From: Pricia antarctica | GTDB lineage: Bacteria > Bacteroidota > Bacteroidia > Flavobacteriales > Flavobacteriaceae | Length of the DNA: 64,000 bases | Assembly: GCA_011050085.1 (NCBI GenBank) | Contig: DRGL01000075.1 | Coordinates: 1 to 64,000 of the forward strand | Reading direction: 5' to 3' | In this document: positions 17,781 to 28,600 of the stretch, in pieces | How positions within the stretch are numbered: the first letter of the stretch is position 1 | Layout: every line of letters starts with the position of its first letter | Notes under the pieces: generated by a model | Seen by the model: the letters and a program-made list of their open reading frames with translations, nothing else | Databases searched by the model: none | What the model was told of the DNA's origin: nothing | Program-made: the position numbers and the translations under genes

Positions 17781-19325
17781 TTAGTTGATGGTAAATGTAT
17801 GGTTCAGATTATTATATCCCGTGGTTGCTTCCCATGTATCGGTATTCGCTAAACGAACACTATATTCAGGTCGATTTGCAATTTTATCCCCATTGTCTGC
17901 TATGTGTAAAAGCAATTCGTATTCACCACTTTTCAAAGATTTCGGAAGGGACATTGATTCAGATAAGCTAACATTTGAAAACCAGAGTTGAACATTCGTT
18001 TCCATTGGCACGGCGGTAATTTCTCCGTTGGATTTATTCCTTAAAATCAACTGCACATTCCTTTTTTTTATGGATGACGCATAGCCTGTATTCTGTATTT
18101 CGAGAAGTATATTTAAGGTTTTCCCACGGTTAATTTGCGAGGGATACCTTCCTTGCTTTAGAACAAAGCGATATCCTAAATTCTTTTTTATAGCATCCAT
18201 GCAGCCACCGTCAACCCAATCGTTATTTACCTCATTATTATAATCCGCGTTTAGAAATGTATAATGTAATTCACGTAATTCGGTATCAGCAATTCCCGCT
18301 GGGGCACAGTCGTTATTTGGACTGTAGCCATCGCTGCAGGTTTCACCACCGACAATAACATATTTGCTTTCTTCTTGAAAATATGGTTTTAGGTCTTCTA
18401 ATGCCGTCTGCCTTGGGGATGAAGAATTTCCATAATCCTCGTATGTTCCAAAATCATCTGAACTAGCAAATAGACAATCATTGTGGAAGGCGATTCTTGC
18501 CTTGTCCGTTCCTGTAAAAGCTTCCTCCTTTGAAATGGGGGCGATATTGGTAGGCGCATCTATCCCATTAACATAGCGTTGTTTCAACTGTGGATAACGA
18601 ACCTGCACCATAATATCATTGGGAGTAGCGTCTAATAGGGCTTTTAAGACCTCTATACGGTCTTGCCAATTTTCGTCATATACTTTTCCCTGATCTGCGT
18701 TCGGTGAAGGATCACCAAAATAATCCGTGTAATAATTTTCACCCCAAGTGCCGATAAATCCCATTTGTAAACAGTTGATGACATCAGCATTTTCGCTGAG
18801 TACCGGACCTAACTGTTTTATATGTTGTATTACGATATCTTTCGGGGCGTCCCCGTAAGGAGGACATATGAAATCTTCAGGACAAGTACCTGCCGTTGCA
18901 GTTACGGTATAGGTGAACCGCGGAATTAACTTTATCCCTGCCCTGCGAGCAATTTGAAAATCGGATGCCAGATTATTTAAATATTCTTCAGTGAGCGGTT
19001 TATCGGTAAAACCATCCAAAATAAAATACCTGAACAGTAAGGTGCTTACCGTGGTATAGGTAGCCCCTTGACTTGTAGACGCATTTCGGTAGGCTTTCAA
19101 TTCATCCTCGTTCAACAGGGTGTAATTGCTTGCCCTAGTTTCGGAATACCGGTAGAAGCCCCGATCGGGATTCGGAAAATCGGAACTATCTTCCATATAT
19201 GTCACAACAACCTCATCGGAATTTTCGAAATCGCCTTCCATTCCCACTTTTTCCTCAATCTTATCTGTACTACAACTCCATACTATAGAAGCTAACACGA
19301 AAAATAAATTAATCATTGTTTTCAT
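17781..19325 (-). CDS. DUF4874/DUF4832 lipoprotein, putative TIM-barrel glycosidase-like protein
   Basis: A 514-residue lipoprotein (lipobox VWSC, Cys at about residue 18). The DUF4874 domain starts at FPNPDRGFYRYSE (about 51-63), followed by a DUF4832 domain. Together they predict an alpha/beta barrel with a C-terminal beta-sandwich (from about GYRFVLKQGRYP, residue 395, onward). The motif MGFIGTWGENYYTDYFG near residue 200 puts a glutamate at the end of a predicted strand, where glycoside hydrolases often keep the acid/base residue. No catalytic activity is known to me for this family. It is the last gene of a probable operon with the EamA transporter and the 20316-21854 protein, which has the same WGE motif. 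Confidence 0.85.
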   Translation of the reverse strand: MKTMINLFFVLASIVWSCSTDKIEEKVGMEGDFENSDEVVVTYMEDSSDFPNPDRGFYRYSETRASNYTLLNEDELKAYRNASTSQGATYTTVSTLLFRYFILDGFTDKPLTEEYLNNLASDFQIARRAGIKLIPRFTYTVTATAGTCPEDFICPPYGDAPKDIVIQHIKQLGPVLSENADVINCLQMGFIGTWGENYYTDYFGDPSPNADQGKVYDENWQDRIEVLKALLDATPNDIMVQVRYPQLKQRYVNGIDAPTNIAPISKEEAFTGTDKARIAFHNDCLFASSDDFGTYEDYGNSSSPRQTALEDLKPYFQEESKYVIVGGETCSDGYSPNNDCAPAGIADTELRELHYTFLNADYNNEVNNDWVDGGCMDAIKKNLGYRFVLKQGRYPSQINRGKTLNILLEIQNTGYASSIKKRNVQLILRNKSNGEITAVPMETNVQLWFSNVSLSESMSLPKSLKSGEYELLLHIADNGDKIANRPEYSVRLANTDTWEATTGYNNLNHTFTIN

Positions 19326-19372
19326 ATTTTAAAATGTATACATACCAATCAAAAGCTTTGAATATGAATAGT

Positions 19373-20275
19373 TCAGACTTTTTCTTTAGGCGGGTCTGCA
19401 GCTTCCTCAGGATCTATAGCCAGAAGAAAAGCTGCAATGATAGCTAGTACAATGCCTGCAATCTTAACGGGATTCGGTAAAAAGCCGAGAATCGCCATAG
19501 AAATTATAGCTGTAATCAAAGGTGCACCTGCATTGGTAAGCGGAGAAACTACCATGGCTTTACCGTACCTAAATGCAAAGACCAAACAAAGTGCACCCAC
19601 TGCATTTAAGATTTGGATACCCGCTGCTAGCCAAGGCCCATTGGCCGACCAGTTAATTTGCTGCGAGAAATCGGTCATAAATAGGGCAACCGGAATGATT
19701 AATAGTCCGGTGAGCATCATGTAGAAGAAAATACTTTCTGCCTTCATGGTTTCGTTGGCAAGCTTCATAAAATAGGCCTGTAAGCCCCAAGCGGCAAGAA
19801 CAAAAATGGCCAGTATAAACCAGAGTATTCCGTAATCTTCTTCCGCCGATCCCTTAGAATATTCAAATAGTGGAAGGGCGATTATGGCTAGTATAATGCC
19901 AAAAGTACCTAGTTTGCCCGTACGTTCCTTTAAAAAAAGGTACGAGAGTACCACGGTAATTATAGGGGATAAAGAGATTATGGGAAAAATAAGATAGGTG
20001 GGTCCTATGGTTACTGCCTTAAATAGAACCATTTGGCCACCGGCTCCTAAAAGGCCGATCAAACAACCATAGAATATAGATTTTTTATCGCGTTGTAATT
20101 TCCATCCGTTACGGCTCATAACAAATAGGGCAGGAGGTATCATGGTCAAGGCCCAAACACAATAGATTAGGGTATCGGGAAAGCCGTTCTCAGCCGGTAG
20201 ACCCGTGAAAGCGCCCCAAATTCCCCAAAAAATAGTGGTTGTTAAAGCGTAAAGGAGCCAAGGTTTTATTTTCAT
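19373..20275 (-). CDS. EamA/DMT-family transporter
   Basis: A 300-residue inner-membrane protein with ten hydrophobic segments forming two EamA repeats (about residues 5-135 and 150-285). The first includes IGPTYLIFPIISLSPIITVVLSYLFLKERTG, in which the helix ends with the ERTG loop typical of the family; the second includes VVSPLTNAGAPLITAI. Members move small metabolites such as amino acids, sugar derivatives or nucleosides. The gene stands 40 nt after the 20316-21854 gene and 47 nt before the DUF4874/DUF4832 gene, both exported putative glycosidases. Uptake or export of a saccharide or sugar acid from their action is a reasonable guess, but the substrate cannot be read from the sequence. 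Confidence 0.9.
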   Translation of the reverse strand: MKIKPWLLYALTTTIFWGIWGAFTGLPAENGFPDTLIYCVWALTMIPPALFVMSRNGWKLQRDKKSIFYGCLIGLLGAGGQMVLFKAVTIGPTYLIFPIISLSPIITVVLSYLFLKERTGKLGTFGIILAIIALPLFEYSKGSAEEDYGILWFILAIFVLAAWGLQAYFMKLANETMKAESIFFYMMLTGLLIIPVALFMTDFSQQINWSANGPWLAAGIQILNAVGALCLVFAFRYGKAMVVSPLTNAGAPLITAIISMAILGFLPNPVKIAGIVLAIIAAFLLAIDPEEAADPPKEKV

Positions 20276-20315
20276 AAGAGTGAATATTTTGAGATTCTAG
20301 GTACTTAGGCAATCG

Positions 20316-21854
20316 TTATAGATTCTTCTTTAAAATTAAGGCACCATCATTTTCCACTTTTTGGTGGCAGGCCCAAGAAACGGGATGTCGAACTCCTTTT
20401 ACTTCGATATGCGCATAAAGCCGAAGTCCCTCCCAAGATGTATTTTTTGGAAGTTGAAAGAGCGCCTGTCTTACCTTACCGGGCAAAGGGTAACCTGGAT
20501 CAAGACTTCCCTCTACAAATACTGATTTGTCAGCATTGCTAAGTGATAGGCGAAGGGCACCGGGAACGGCGGCAAGTCCGTCATTGACCAATCCAAGTAC
20601 CAAACCGGGATAGCCTTCATTTTCAAAAAACCATATCCACGAAGGTCTTACCCGATAGCCAATAGATGCCGCTAAATCATCGAGGGGTTTCGGATTTATA
20701 GTGTAGTAGCTCAAGAAATTTTCGGCAGATATAATGTGCCAGTTCCACAATGAAAAATAATTTGGGGATACGTCCTTTATGTGGGCGATGATATTCTCGT
20801 TCTTGGCAATTCCTTCAAAATTTGTTTCTTTATTCTTATCGCCAGTTGCCAAACCTTGTTCAATTGTCGCACCTATCCAGGGCGGGCGATTGCTCAAGGC
20901 ATCAATTTGAGAGGTTTCAATAAAAATGGTATCGGTACGTAACCAATTATACGAACGTATCGTTCTATCTAAAACCTCGGAGTTGCCCACATGGCTGTAA
21001 TCGGGTTGCGTATTGGTCGTCAACGGGGTTTTTGTCCAATTCTTGGCTTGATGCTGAAATAGGGCAATTGAAGTTTTTTCGGCTGTTTCGTAGTCTGGGA
21101 AGGGGTTGCCTTCAAAAGGCCAAGTGTGGCCTTCCCCCCAAAATCCATACATATAGGTGTCTACATATTCTACAAGTTGGTGACCGTTATATTTTTCAGA
21201 TAACAAATCATCAAGTTCTTTAAATGCCTTCATAAATTCAGGATGGTCGTATCTCGGGGCATAATGTACCTTTCCTCGAATTCCGATTTCATCCGTAGTG
21301 CCTAATTCTACGAAAGGAATTTTATCCACCAAAAAGTCGGGCACCGAATGTCCTTCAATTACGGGACTCATTAATTGAATTCTAAAGGCCACCCTTTTCT
21401 TATATTTTTTGGCCATTTCGAAGGTGATATGCCAATGCTCGGGAAATTCAAGTATTCCGGGTTCTTTTTGAATATCTTTCCAATCAACACGGAGGTATAG
21501 AACATCACCCAAAGGCAAACGGCAAAGTTTTTCTATGGATGTTCTCAAATCTTCGCCATCGACTTTTGGTGGCCCAATTTCATCGCAGATATACGTAACC
21601 ATACCCATTCCGAAATTAGGTACTGAACCCAATGCAGGTGTAGTTGTCATTACCACGTCGGCACCGGGGGCATTGGCGTCAGGCCCATAATTGAAAAAGG
21701 GGCCTTGATACAACCTGTCGGTAATGGTCGGCGGAGGGCCGAAATCATAACCGTCCCAATTATGTGGGGGTATCTTGGTATTGGCGAAGGACCAAGAGGT
21801 ACCGGCCACAATCGTGGCCAATGCGCTTTTGCCGATAAAAAACCTTCTTTTCAT
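20316..21854 (-). CDS. Exported putative TIM-barrel glycosidase-like protein of unclear family
   Basis: A 512-residue protein with a signal-like N-terminus MKRRFFIGKSALATIVAG, consistent with Tat or lipid-free Sec export. I do not recognise a named family with certainty. The sequence suggests an alpha/beta barrel: DVLYLRVDWKDIQKEPG (about residue 122) resembles the start of GH42/GH-A-like barrels. YMYGFWGEGHTWPFEG near residue 240 carries a WGE motif like that of the DUF4832 protein two genes downstream. The C-terminal 110 residues (from IGYRVRPSWIWFFENEG) look like a beta-sandwich equivalent to the tail of that same neighbour. A hydrolase acting on galactose or N-acetylgalactosamine polymers is an inference from context only. 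Confidence 0.75.
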   Translation of the reverse strand: MKRRFFIGKSALATIVAGTSWSFANTKIPPHNWDGYDFGPPPTITDRLYQGPFFNYGPDANAPGADVVMTTTPALGSVPNFGMGMVTYICDEIGPPKVDGEDLRTSIEKLCRLPLGDVLYLRVDWKDIQKEPGILEFPEHWHITFEMAKKYKKRVAFRIQLMSPVIEGHSVPDFLVDKIPFVELGTTDEIGIRGKVHYAPRYDHPEFMKAFKELDDLLSEKYNGHQLVEYVDTYMYGFWGEGHTWPFEGNPFPDYETAEKTSIALFQHQAKNWTKTPLTTNTQPDYSHVGNSEVLDRTIRSYNWLRTDTIFIETSQIDALSNRPPWIGATIEQGLATGDKNKETNFEGIAKNENIIAHIKDVSPNYFSLWNWHIISAENFLSYYTINPKPLDDLAASIGYRVRPSWIWFFENEGYPGLVLGLVNDGLAAVPGALRLSLSNADKSVFVEGSLDPGYPLPGKVRQALFQLPKNTSWEGLRLYAHIEVKGVRHPVSWACHQKVENDGALILKKNL

Positions 21855-22198
21855 GGAATTCAGATGTATTGAATTTTAAAATGTCAATTGATACTAGTGA
21901 GACTTCTTTAAATTATAAAGCCCAAGCATTTAGATGCCATCCACTGTTGTCTTCGCTACTATCCTAGCTTTGCCAAGCGAAAACCTTTTTAAGAATTCGA
22001 AGGGGGTCAAAACAATAGTTCATTTCGTTTCGACTTTACCAAAAGGAGTGGTTAACAAATATATAAAATCTTTCGTAACCTTTCATTTAAAAATAATAAA
22101 AGCGATTTGAAAGATTACTATGAGATTGTATAGAAATTAATGTTTATCACTATTGATGAGAATTATCAATAGGGTAATTACATTACGAAGCTTTAAAG
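21855..22198. other. Intergenic region with a possible promoter for the 21854 operon
   Basis: No gene is visible in these 344 bases. On the minus strand TATATTTG (22056-22063) fits a -7 box for the glycosidase-like gene, though no matching TTTG lies at the right distance. Immediately upstream the minus strand reads ATGAAAG, then GAAAG 7 nt further on, recalling the ATGAAAG core of the blocks at 16749 and 34154. The resemblance is partial. Confidence 0.35.
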
Positions 22199-25100
22199 TT
22201 AATTGTTGGTACGTAGCTTAAATGTTTTCATTTCGGATGAATTAATGCCTACCAAAACTAAAGAGTGATTGTTATCTTTCATAAGCTTGATGTCTTTCGC
22301 ATCACCATCGACGAAAAATCCACTTTTATCTAACGATAGCGGGTTAAACCCGCCCTTACCATCACCTAATAAGCAAAGTCCAATGCCTGCATCATGGTTA
22401 CCTATGGTCGCTTCGCCGGAGTAATTATTGCCGACTAGTAGTGCGTCAAGGTTGCCGTCTAAATTCACGTCTAGAGTTACGATACCATTTATGGGTGCCA
22501 GCTGTGCAAGATTGGGCAGGCTATGAACGGCAAAGGTTCCATTTCCTAAATTTTCGATATAGCTACTTTCAAAATTATCAGCTCGAAACACTTGTGCATC
22601 TTCTAATTCTTTAGGTAAAAAAGCACCTGAAAAAGTAACTTTTGCATAGTCTTCATACGTCTTGAACCGAACCCGCATGGGGCTAATTTGTTTGATAAGC
22701 TCGTCGCGGGTGTGGGCAATGTAATTTACGCCGTCAACATAATAACACATTACCGGATCTATACTGCCATTTTTATCGTAATCGTTAGCATAAATACAGA
22801 GCGGTTCTTCTATTGTTGCCCTGAACCTGCTGTTCGTGCCAAGATTCCCGGCCATAAAATCAATGTCCCCATCGTTATCAAAATCTCCAGGAGACAAGGT
22901 GTTCCACCAACCTGAAGTTTTTGAGAGTCCCGCAGCTTGAGTTTCATTGATAAACTCGGACCCTTTATTCAAAAAAATAGTTATGGGCATAAATTCGCCA
23001 GTAAGTATAAGATCCGGTGTTCCGTCAATATCTATATCTGACCAAATTGCCGTGGTGACCATTCCTATTTCCAATAGCTGAGGGCACATGGTTTGGGTAA
23101 CATCGGTAAAATTGCCGGCATCATTACGTAGCAGGTAACTTTTTGGAGAAAGCGGATATTCGCCAGGCACCAACCTTCCACCTACAAATAGGTCCAAATC
23201 ACCATCGCCATCAAAATCGGAAGCCGCAACTACCGATCCTGAAGATTTAAATTCCGGCAGCGAAGAAATATCCTTTACGAAATTACCCTTCCCATCATTT
23301 AGATATAACCTGTCTTGATACTTTACATCGCCTTTCGCAAACTCGCTTCCCCCGCTCACCACATAAAGATCTTTATCGCCATCGCTGTCGGCATCGAACA
23401 AAAGAGAACCCATATCCTCGCATTGCTCATCCTGATTTAACGGCCTTTCCTTAAATTTGCCATCTGGTGTTCTTACATAGAAACTACCGCTGTGGCCGGC
23501 ACTTCCTCCTATGAAGAAATCTTCGAGTCCGTCGCCGTTAATATCGCCCGTAGCTATTTTTGGACCGTTCTTCGATTGTAAGTGTGGCATCAATGGCTGT
23601 ATGTTGAAATCATTGAAGTTATTCTCTTCGTGTCGATAGTCTGTACCCAAAACTTGTGTTACATCTTCGAACATTATGTTTTTTGAACTGGATACATCTT
23701 GAAATTGTGTATTGCCGGCACTTGCTTCCCTATCGACCTTGTCACCTGATTCAGAATTCGCGTTAGATGTGGTATTTGAATCGGTTTCTAATTCTTTATC
23801 TTGATGGATGCTTGAAGTACTTGTAGCTTCATCATATCGAATAAATATTTTTTGCCCTGAGCTTACGTCCTTTAAAATATGTGTCTTACCATCGGGCCAT
23901 TTTACGATCAGGCTATCAATTTTTTTGAATGCCCCGAGTCCGAAGTGAATCTGTGGGTCGATGCTGGATTCGTAACCGCGAGAAAGATAATGTTGGTAGA
24001 ATTGTTTAGTATTTTGCGTTATCAGGGTAATGCTTGTTCCAATTCCCTGCAGATTATCTTTTTTGCCTTCCAAACGGATCTTAAGAAAATTGTTCTGTTT
24101 GTCCTTATCACTTTTATTCTCTAGTAGGCTAGCTTTCTCATTGACATTGTTAACTATCAAATCTAAATCACCATCATTGTCAAAATCGGCAAAGGCAGAA
24201 CCGTTCGATAGTGTTTTTTCTTTACTACCCCATATTTCGGAAACGTTCTTGAATTTGAGGTCTCCGCTATTTTTGAAAAAATAGTTTTTTACTGCAGCAC
24301 TCGGTAAGTTTTTAATAGCCTTCAGTTTTTTCTGCTTTCTATTGTCCTCTGAACCGAATGGGTTGGAGAGTTCTTGTTGCTGATAATTAATATAATCGAG
24401 GTCGCCCAATTCCCTGCGAAATCCATTAGTGATAAAAGCATCTTTATAGCCATCATTGTCGTAATCGGCTATTAGTATACTCCAGCTCCAGTCTGTTTTA
24501 TCAATGCCCGCAAATTGCCCGATTTCGCTAAAAGTTCCGTTACCGTTATTTAATTGCAGGGTATTGCGCGTATATTGAGGCGTATAGCCCCTTTCCGATA
24601 GCATTTGTAATTTATCATAACTTCCAGAAGGTACGATGGTCTTCCGACGCCGGTTATCTTCCGGAAGCATGTCGAGTACCAGAATGTCCATTAGGCCATC
24701 ATTATTAAAATCGGCAATATCGTTGCCCATACCTGCAAAACTGGTATGTTTGAGAAGTGTATCGGTCGCATCCCTAAACGTACCATTGCCCTGATTTAGG
24801 TAGAGTACATCATTGGTAAGAAAATCATTTGAGATATAGACGTCTGGCCAACCATCGTTATTGAGGTCGGCAATACCCAGGCCGAGACTGTATCCCTCGA
24901 CCAATATCCCAGCTTCTGCCGATACGTCCGTAAACGTATTATCGCCATTATTGCGGTATAATTTGTCGGTACTGTTCGATTCACCTTTCATCTTCTTAGG
25001 TCGTATTCGGTTTACGGAAGACTGGGTGTAATCGACCGGATTAATGATAAGAAACATGTCTAGGTCACCATCCTTATCATAATCGAAAAAGGCAGCTTGG

Positions 25101-25603
25101 GTAGCTTGGGCGGTATCGGCCAAACCGTAATTTCGGGCTTCCTCCTTAAACGTGCCGTTTTTTTGGTTGATGTACAAAAGGTTCGCCCTTTCTGAAACTG
25201 CTGCGCTTCCGGAAACACAGACGTATATGTCGAGCCATCCATCTTGATTAATATCAATCATAGAAACTCCCGTTGCCCAGCTTTGTGATGTTAGTCCTGA
25301 TTTTTCAGTAATATCCTCGAAACGAAGATGACCTTTGTTGCGATATAGTGCGCTAGATACCATGTTGCCTGCCATATAGATGTCGGTAAGCCCATCATTG
25401 TCAATGTCACCGACACCCACTCCGGCACCGGTATAAATATTCATAAAACTGTAGATATTATTCAGGCTATCTTCCTCAATATCGTTAGAAAATTCAATTT
25501 GACTATGGGATGGCGGAACGGAAACGAAAAGTGGTTCACCCTCAGTGCATGAGCAAAGCATCAGGGTAGCAAGCAAAAATAGTATGAAAGCTTTATTTCG
25601 CAT
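22199..25603 (-). CDS. Giant FG-GAP/ASPIC repeat surface lipoprotein 2
   Basis: A 1,134-residue lipoprotein. The ATG at 25603 is chosen because it gives a clean lipobox (LMLCSC, Cys19); an upstream in-frame start would prepend 16 polar residues. Two FG-GAP/VCBS propellers with many calcium loops (FDYDKDGDLD, DADSDGDKDLY, DFDGDGDLD) flank a UnbV/ASPIC domain (about residues 520-600, GIGTSITLI and VKWPDGK). A low-complexity Ser/Asn/Thr/Glu-rich linker lies at about residues 605-650. Its start overlaps the last 11 bases of the upstream paralogue, so translation is probably coupled. Function is unknown. Duplication of this type next to SusCD suggests recognition of the imported glycan or assembly of a surface complex. 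Confidence 0.92.
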   Translation of the reverse strand: MRNKAFILFLLATLMLCSCTEGEPLFVSVPPSHSQIEFSNDIEEDSLNNIYSFMNIYTGAGVGVGDIDNDGLTDIYMAGNMVSSALYRNKGHLRFEDITEKSGLTSQSWATGVSMIDINQDGWLDIYVCVSGSAAVSERANLLYINQKNGTFKEEARNYGLADTAQATQAAFFDYDKDGDLDMFLIINPVDYTQSSVNRIRPKKMKGESNSTDKLYRNNGDNTFTDVSAEAGILVEGYSLGLGIADLNNDGWPDVYISNDFLTNDVLYLNQGNGTFRDATDTLLKHTSFAGMGNDIADFNNDGLMDILVLDMLPEDNRRRKTIVPSGSYDKLQMLSERGYTPQYTRNTLQLNNGNGTFSEIGQFAGIDKTDWSWSILIADYDNDGYKDAFITNGFRRELGDLDYINYQQQELSNPFGSEDNRKQKKLKAIKNLPSAAVKNYFFKNSGDLKFKNVSEIWGSKEKTLSNGSAFADFDNDGDLDLIVNNVNEKASLLENKSDKDKQNNFLKIRLEGKKDNLQGIGTSITLITQNTKQFYQHYLSRGYESSIDPQIHFGLGAFKKIDSLIVKWPDGKTHILKDVSSGQKIFIRYDEATSTSSIHQDKELETDSNTTSNANSESGDKVDREASAGNTQFQDVSSSKNIMFEDVTQVLGTDYRHEENNFNDFNIQPLMPHLQSKNGPKIATGDINGDGLEDFFIGGSAGHSGSFYVRTPDGKFKERPLNQDEQCEDMGSLLFDADSDGDKDLYVVSGGSEFAKGDVKYQDRLYLNDGKGNFVKDISSLPEFKSSGSVVAASDFDGDGDLDLFVGGRLVPGEYPLSPKSYLLRNDAGNFTDVTQTMCPQLLEIGMVTTAIWSDIDIDGTPDLILTGEFMPITIFLNKGSEFINETQAAGLSKTSGWWNTLSPGDFDNDGDIDFMAGNLGTNSRFRATIEEPLCIYANDYDKNGSIDPVMCYYVDGVNYIAHTRDELIKQISPMRVRFKTYEDYAKVTFSGAFLPKELEDAQVFRADNFESSYIENLGNGTFAVHSLPNLAQLAPINGIVTLDVNLDGNLDALLVGNNYSGEATIGNHDAGIGLCLLGDGKGGFNPLSLDKSGFFVDGDAKDIKLMKDNNHSLVLVGINSSEMKTFKLRTNN

Positions 25604-28600
25604 TATTGAGTTGTATCCGTTTCGTTTGTCCGGTATAGGAGAATAGGTCAATACATTCCGTTTTTTCTGGATGGAGCCTTAATTTTCTTGAGGATTGGCT
25701 TAGATACCCATTACCGTAAGCGAACTCGTGTCTATAGGTTTTTTTATTCTTTTCGTGGATAATCGCGTAGGCAATATCGGAAGCCACAGGAATTATCTTC
25801 ACTGTTTCCTCCAATGTATCGTTAGCGGTGTAGGTGTACGCCATTATGGGCCCTGAATTTTGACCGGCCAAAAGAATCGGAGCACCAGATGCGGACTGTA
25901 GTTCGACCAAACCTTTGGCATCACCGTCAATTTGAAGGCCACTTTCACTTGCGGACATAGGACTGAAACCTCCTTTACCATCCCCGATTAGACAAAGGCC
26001 GATAAAAGCATCATATTGACCTATTAAGGCTTCGGTACTATAAAAATTTCCAGTCAATAGAACATCAAGGTTTCCGTCGGTATTGAAATCATCTACTTTC
26101 ATACCGAATACAGGTGCGAATTGTGCTTGTAAGGGCAAGGATGACATCTTGAATTTTCCGTTGCCCAGATTCTCGACATAACTACTTTCAAGTGTTTCCG
26201 CCTTAAGTGTGTAGGCGTTTTCCAATTCTTCTTTAAGAAACATTTCCTTTAATGGAGCTTTTGCATAGTCCTCGTAGGTTTTGAACCGGCTTTTCATAGC
26301 GGATATCTGATCTGCCAGCACATCTCTCGCATAAATTAATTGTTCTTCGCCCTCTCGATAGCAACTGATTAAGGGATCGATCGAGCCGTTATTGTCAAAG
26401 TCTTTGGCATAGATTGAAATAGGTTCTTCGGGACTAGCTTTATAGGTGCTATTCAAGCCCCAGTTCCCGAACACATAATCTATATCACCATCTTTGTCGA
26501 AATCTCCGGCTGCAATACTGTTCCACCATCCACTTGAATTTTTGAGTCCGGTTTCAGCGGAAATATCTCGTAAAACACCTTGATCGTTTTGAAAGAATTT
26601 AGGAGCCATATATTCCCCCACCACGATAAGGTCAATCCAAGAATCGTTATTGAAGTCCGTCCACAGCGCATCGGTGACCATACCAAGTTTAGCATCGTTG
26701 TGAAAAACCGTTTGGGTCACATTGGTAAAGTTACCGTTATCATTGCGCAACAGATAGCTTTTTGGAGACAAAGGATACGATTCAGGCATGTAGCGTCCAC
26801 CTATGAAAAGATCTAGGTCACCATCTTTATCATAATCGGCGGCCACCACGCAAGAACCACTGTCTTCCCGTTCCAATAGGGTGCTTTCGGTAAAGTTACC
26901 GTATCCGTCGTTCCGATATATTCTGTCTATGTACTTTTCCTTTTTGGTTTCAGGATTTTCACCACCGTTAATCAATATAAGGTCAAGATCTGCATCGGCA
27001 TCAACATCCAAAAATAAGGTGCCCATGTCTTCTTGAGGTGTGTTTTGAAGCAGTTTTTTTGACGTAAACGTCCCGTTTTTGTCCTGTACGAAAAATTGCC
27101 CTGGCTTTGCCTTGGTTCCCCCAATGTAAACATCCTCAAAACCATCGGCGTTGATATCTCCTACGGTTAGACCCGGTCCTAATTTTGAATTCATGTGGAT
27201 TAAAGTCGGACTCTCGGTAAAATCTATAAAGTTGTCCTCTTCGTGAGTGTAATCGATTTTAATTTTGGGGGTGATGTCGGTAAATAAGGTTGGAGATGTA
27301 GGTACCCCAATTGAATCTATAGCACTGAGGTTTTTAGAAGTTGTGTTTACGGCATCCTTATACTCCAAGTCTAAAATTCGGTCTGTATCCAGATTTTTTA
27401 AAAGCTGCCTTCGCCCTGTGGGCCAGACGACGCTAAGAGAATCAATGATGGTATCATTTCCTAATCCGAAGTGCAGTACATTATCCATTGTAGAAAGATA
27501 ACCGCTCACCGGTGAAAACAAATCACTTTGGCTGTAATTGTTACTGTGAACGAAGACCTCGGTGCCTATAGGGTTCGATAATCCTTGAAGCCGTACTCGC
27601 AAATAGTGTGTGGAATCACTTTTTGAACCCATTTCTTCATCGATATTATTTTTGTCGATGAGGTTATTTTTGAGTAAAAATGCTTCGTCATCTATGTTGT
27701 TGACAATAAGGTCTAAATCACCATCATTATCAAGATCGGCATAGGCGGCCCCGTTTGAGTAACTTGGCTCAGTAATACCCCATTTTTTTGAGGTATCGGT
27801 GAAGGTAAGGTCACCATTATTGCGGTAGATATAGTTGGATAATTTAACCTCGGGCAATACAGTAAGTTTGGAAAGCCTATCCCTACGAATACCTTCTTCA
27901 GTGCCAAAAGTGGATGCCTGCTGACCGTAAACGATGAAATCAAGATTGGTCACATCGCGGCGGTAGCCATTGGTAATAAATATATCCTTTGTGCCGTCAT
28001 TATCAAAATCGGCAAGTAGGGGCGACCAGCTCCAATCGGTACTATGAATACCCGATAGTTGACCGATTTCGCTGAAACTTCCATTGCCATTATTCAGCTG
28101 CAGTGTGTTACGAATATATTGTGGCACATAACCCAAATCGGTATCCCTATGATGTTTGTTGTAACTGAAATAGCCCACAGTCTGTTTAAGTCGTTGGTTA
28201 TCTTGGGGCATCATATCTAAAACCACTATATCTTCAAGGCCATCATTGTTGATGTCGGCAATATTCGATCCCATACCATTGAAACTTTGATGGCGTACGT
28301 ACTCGGATATTCGGTCTGTAAACGTTACGGTACCTTCGGCTCCTTGTTTCTCGCCCGGTTTGGATTTAGGGAAACCGTTATTAATGTAAAGAATATCATT
28401 CGTCATAAAATCGTTCGATACGTAAATATCGAGAAGTCCATCCCTGTTGATATCACAAATTTTGGCTCCAAGACCAAAACCCTCGATGGTAATGCCAGCT
28501 TCTTGGGAAACATCAGAAAAAGTTCCATCACCATTATTTCTATATAGCCGGTCTGTACTTGCTGCCTGTCCGTCGACTTGTTTGGGTCGCGACACATTAC

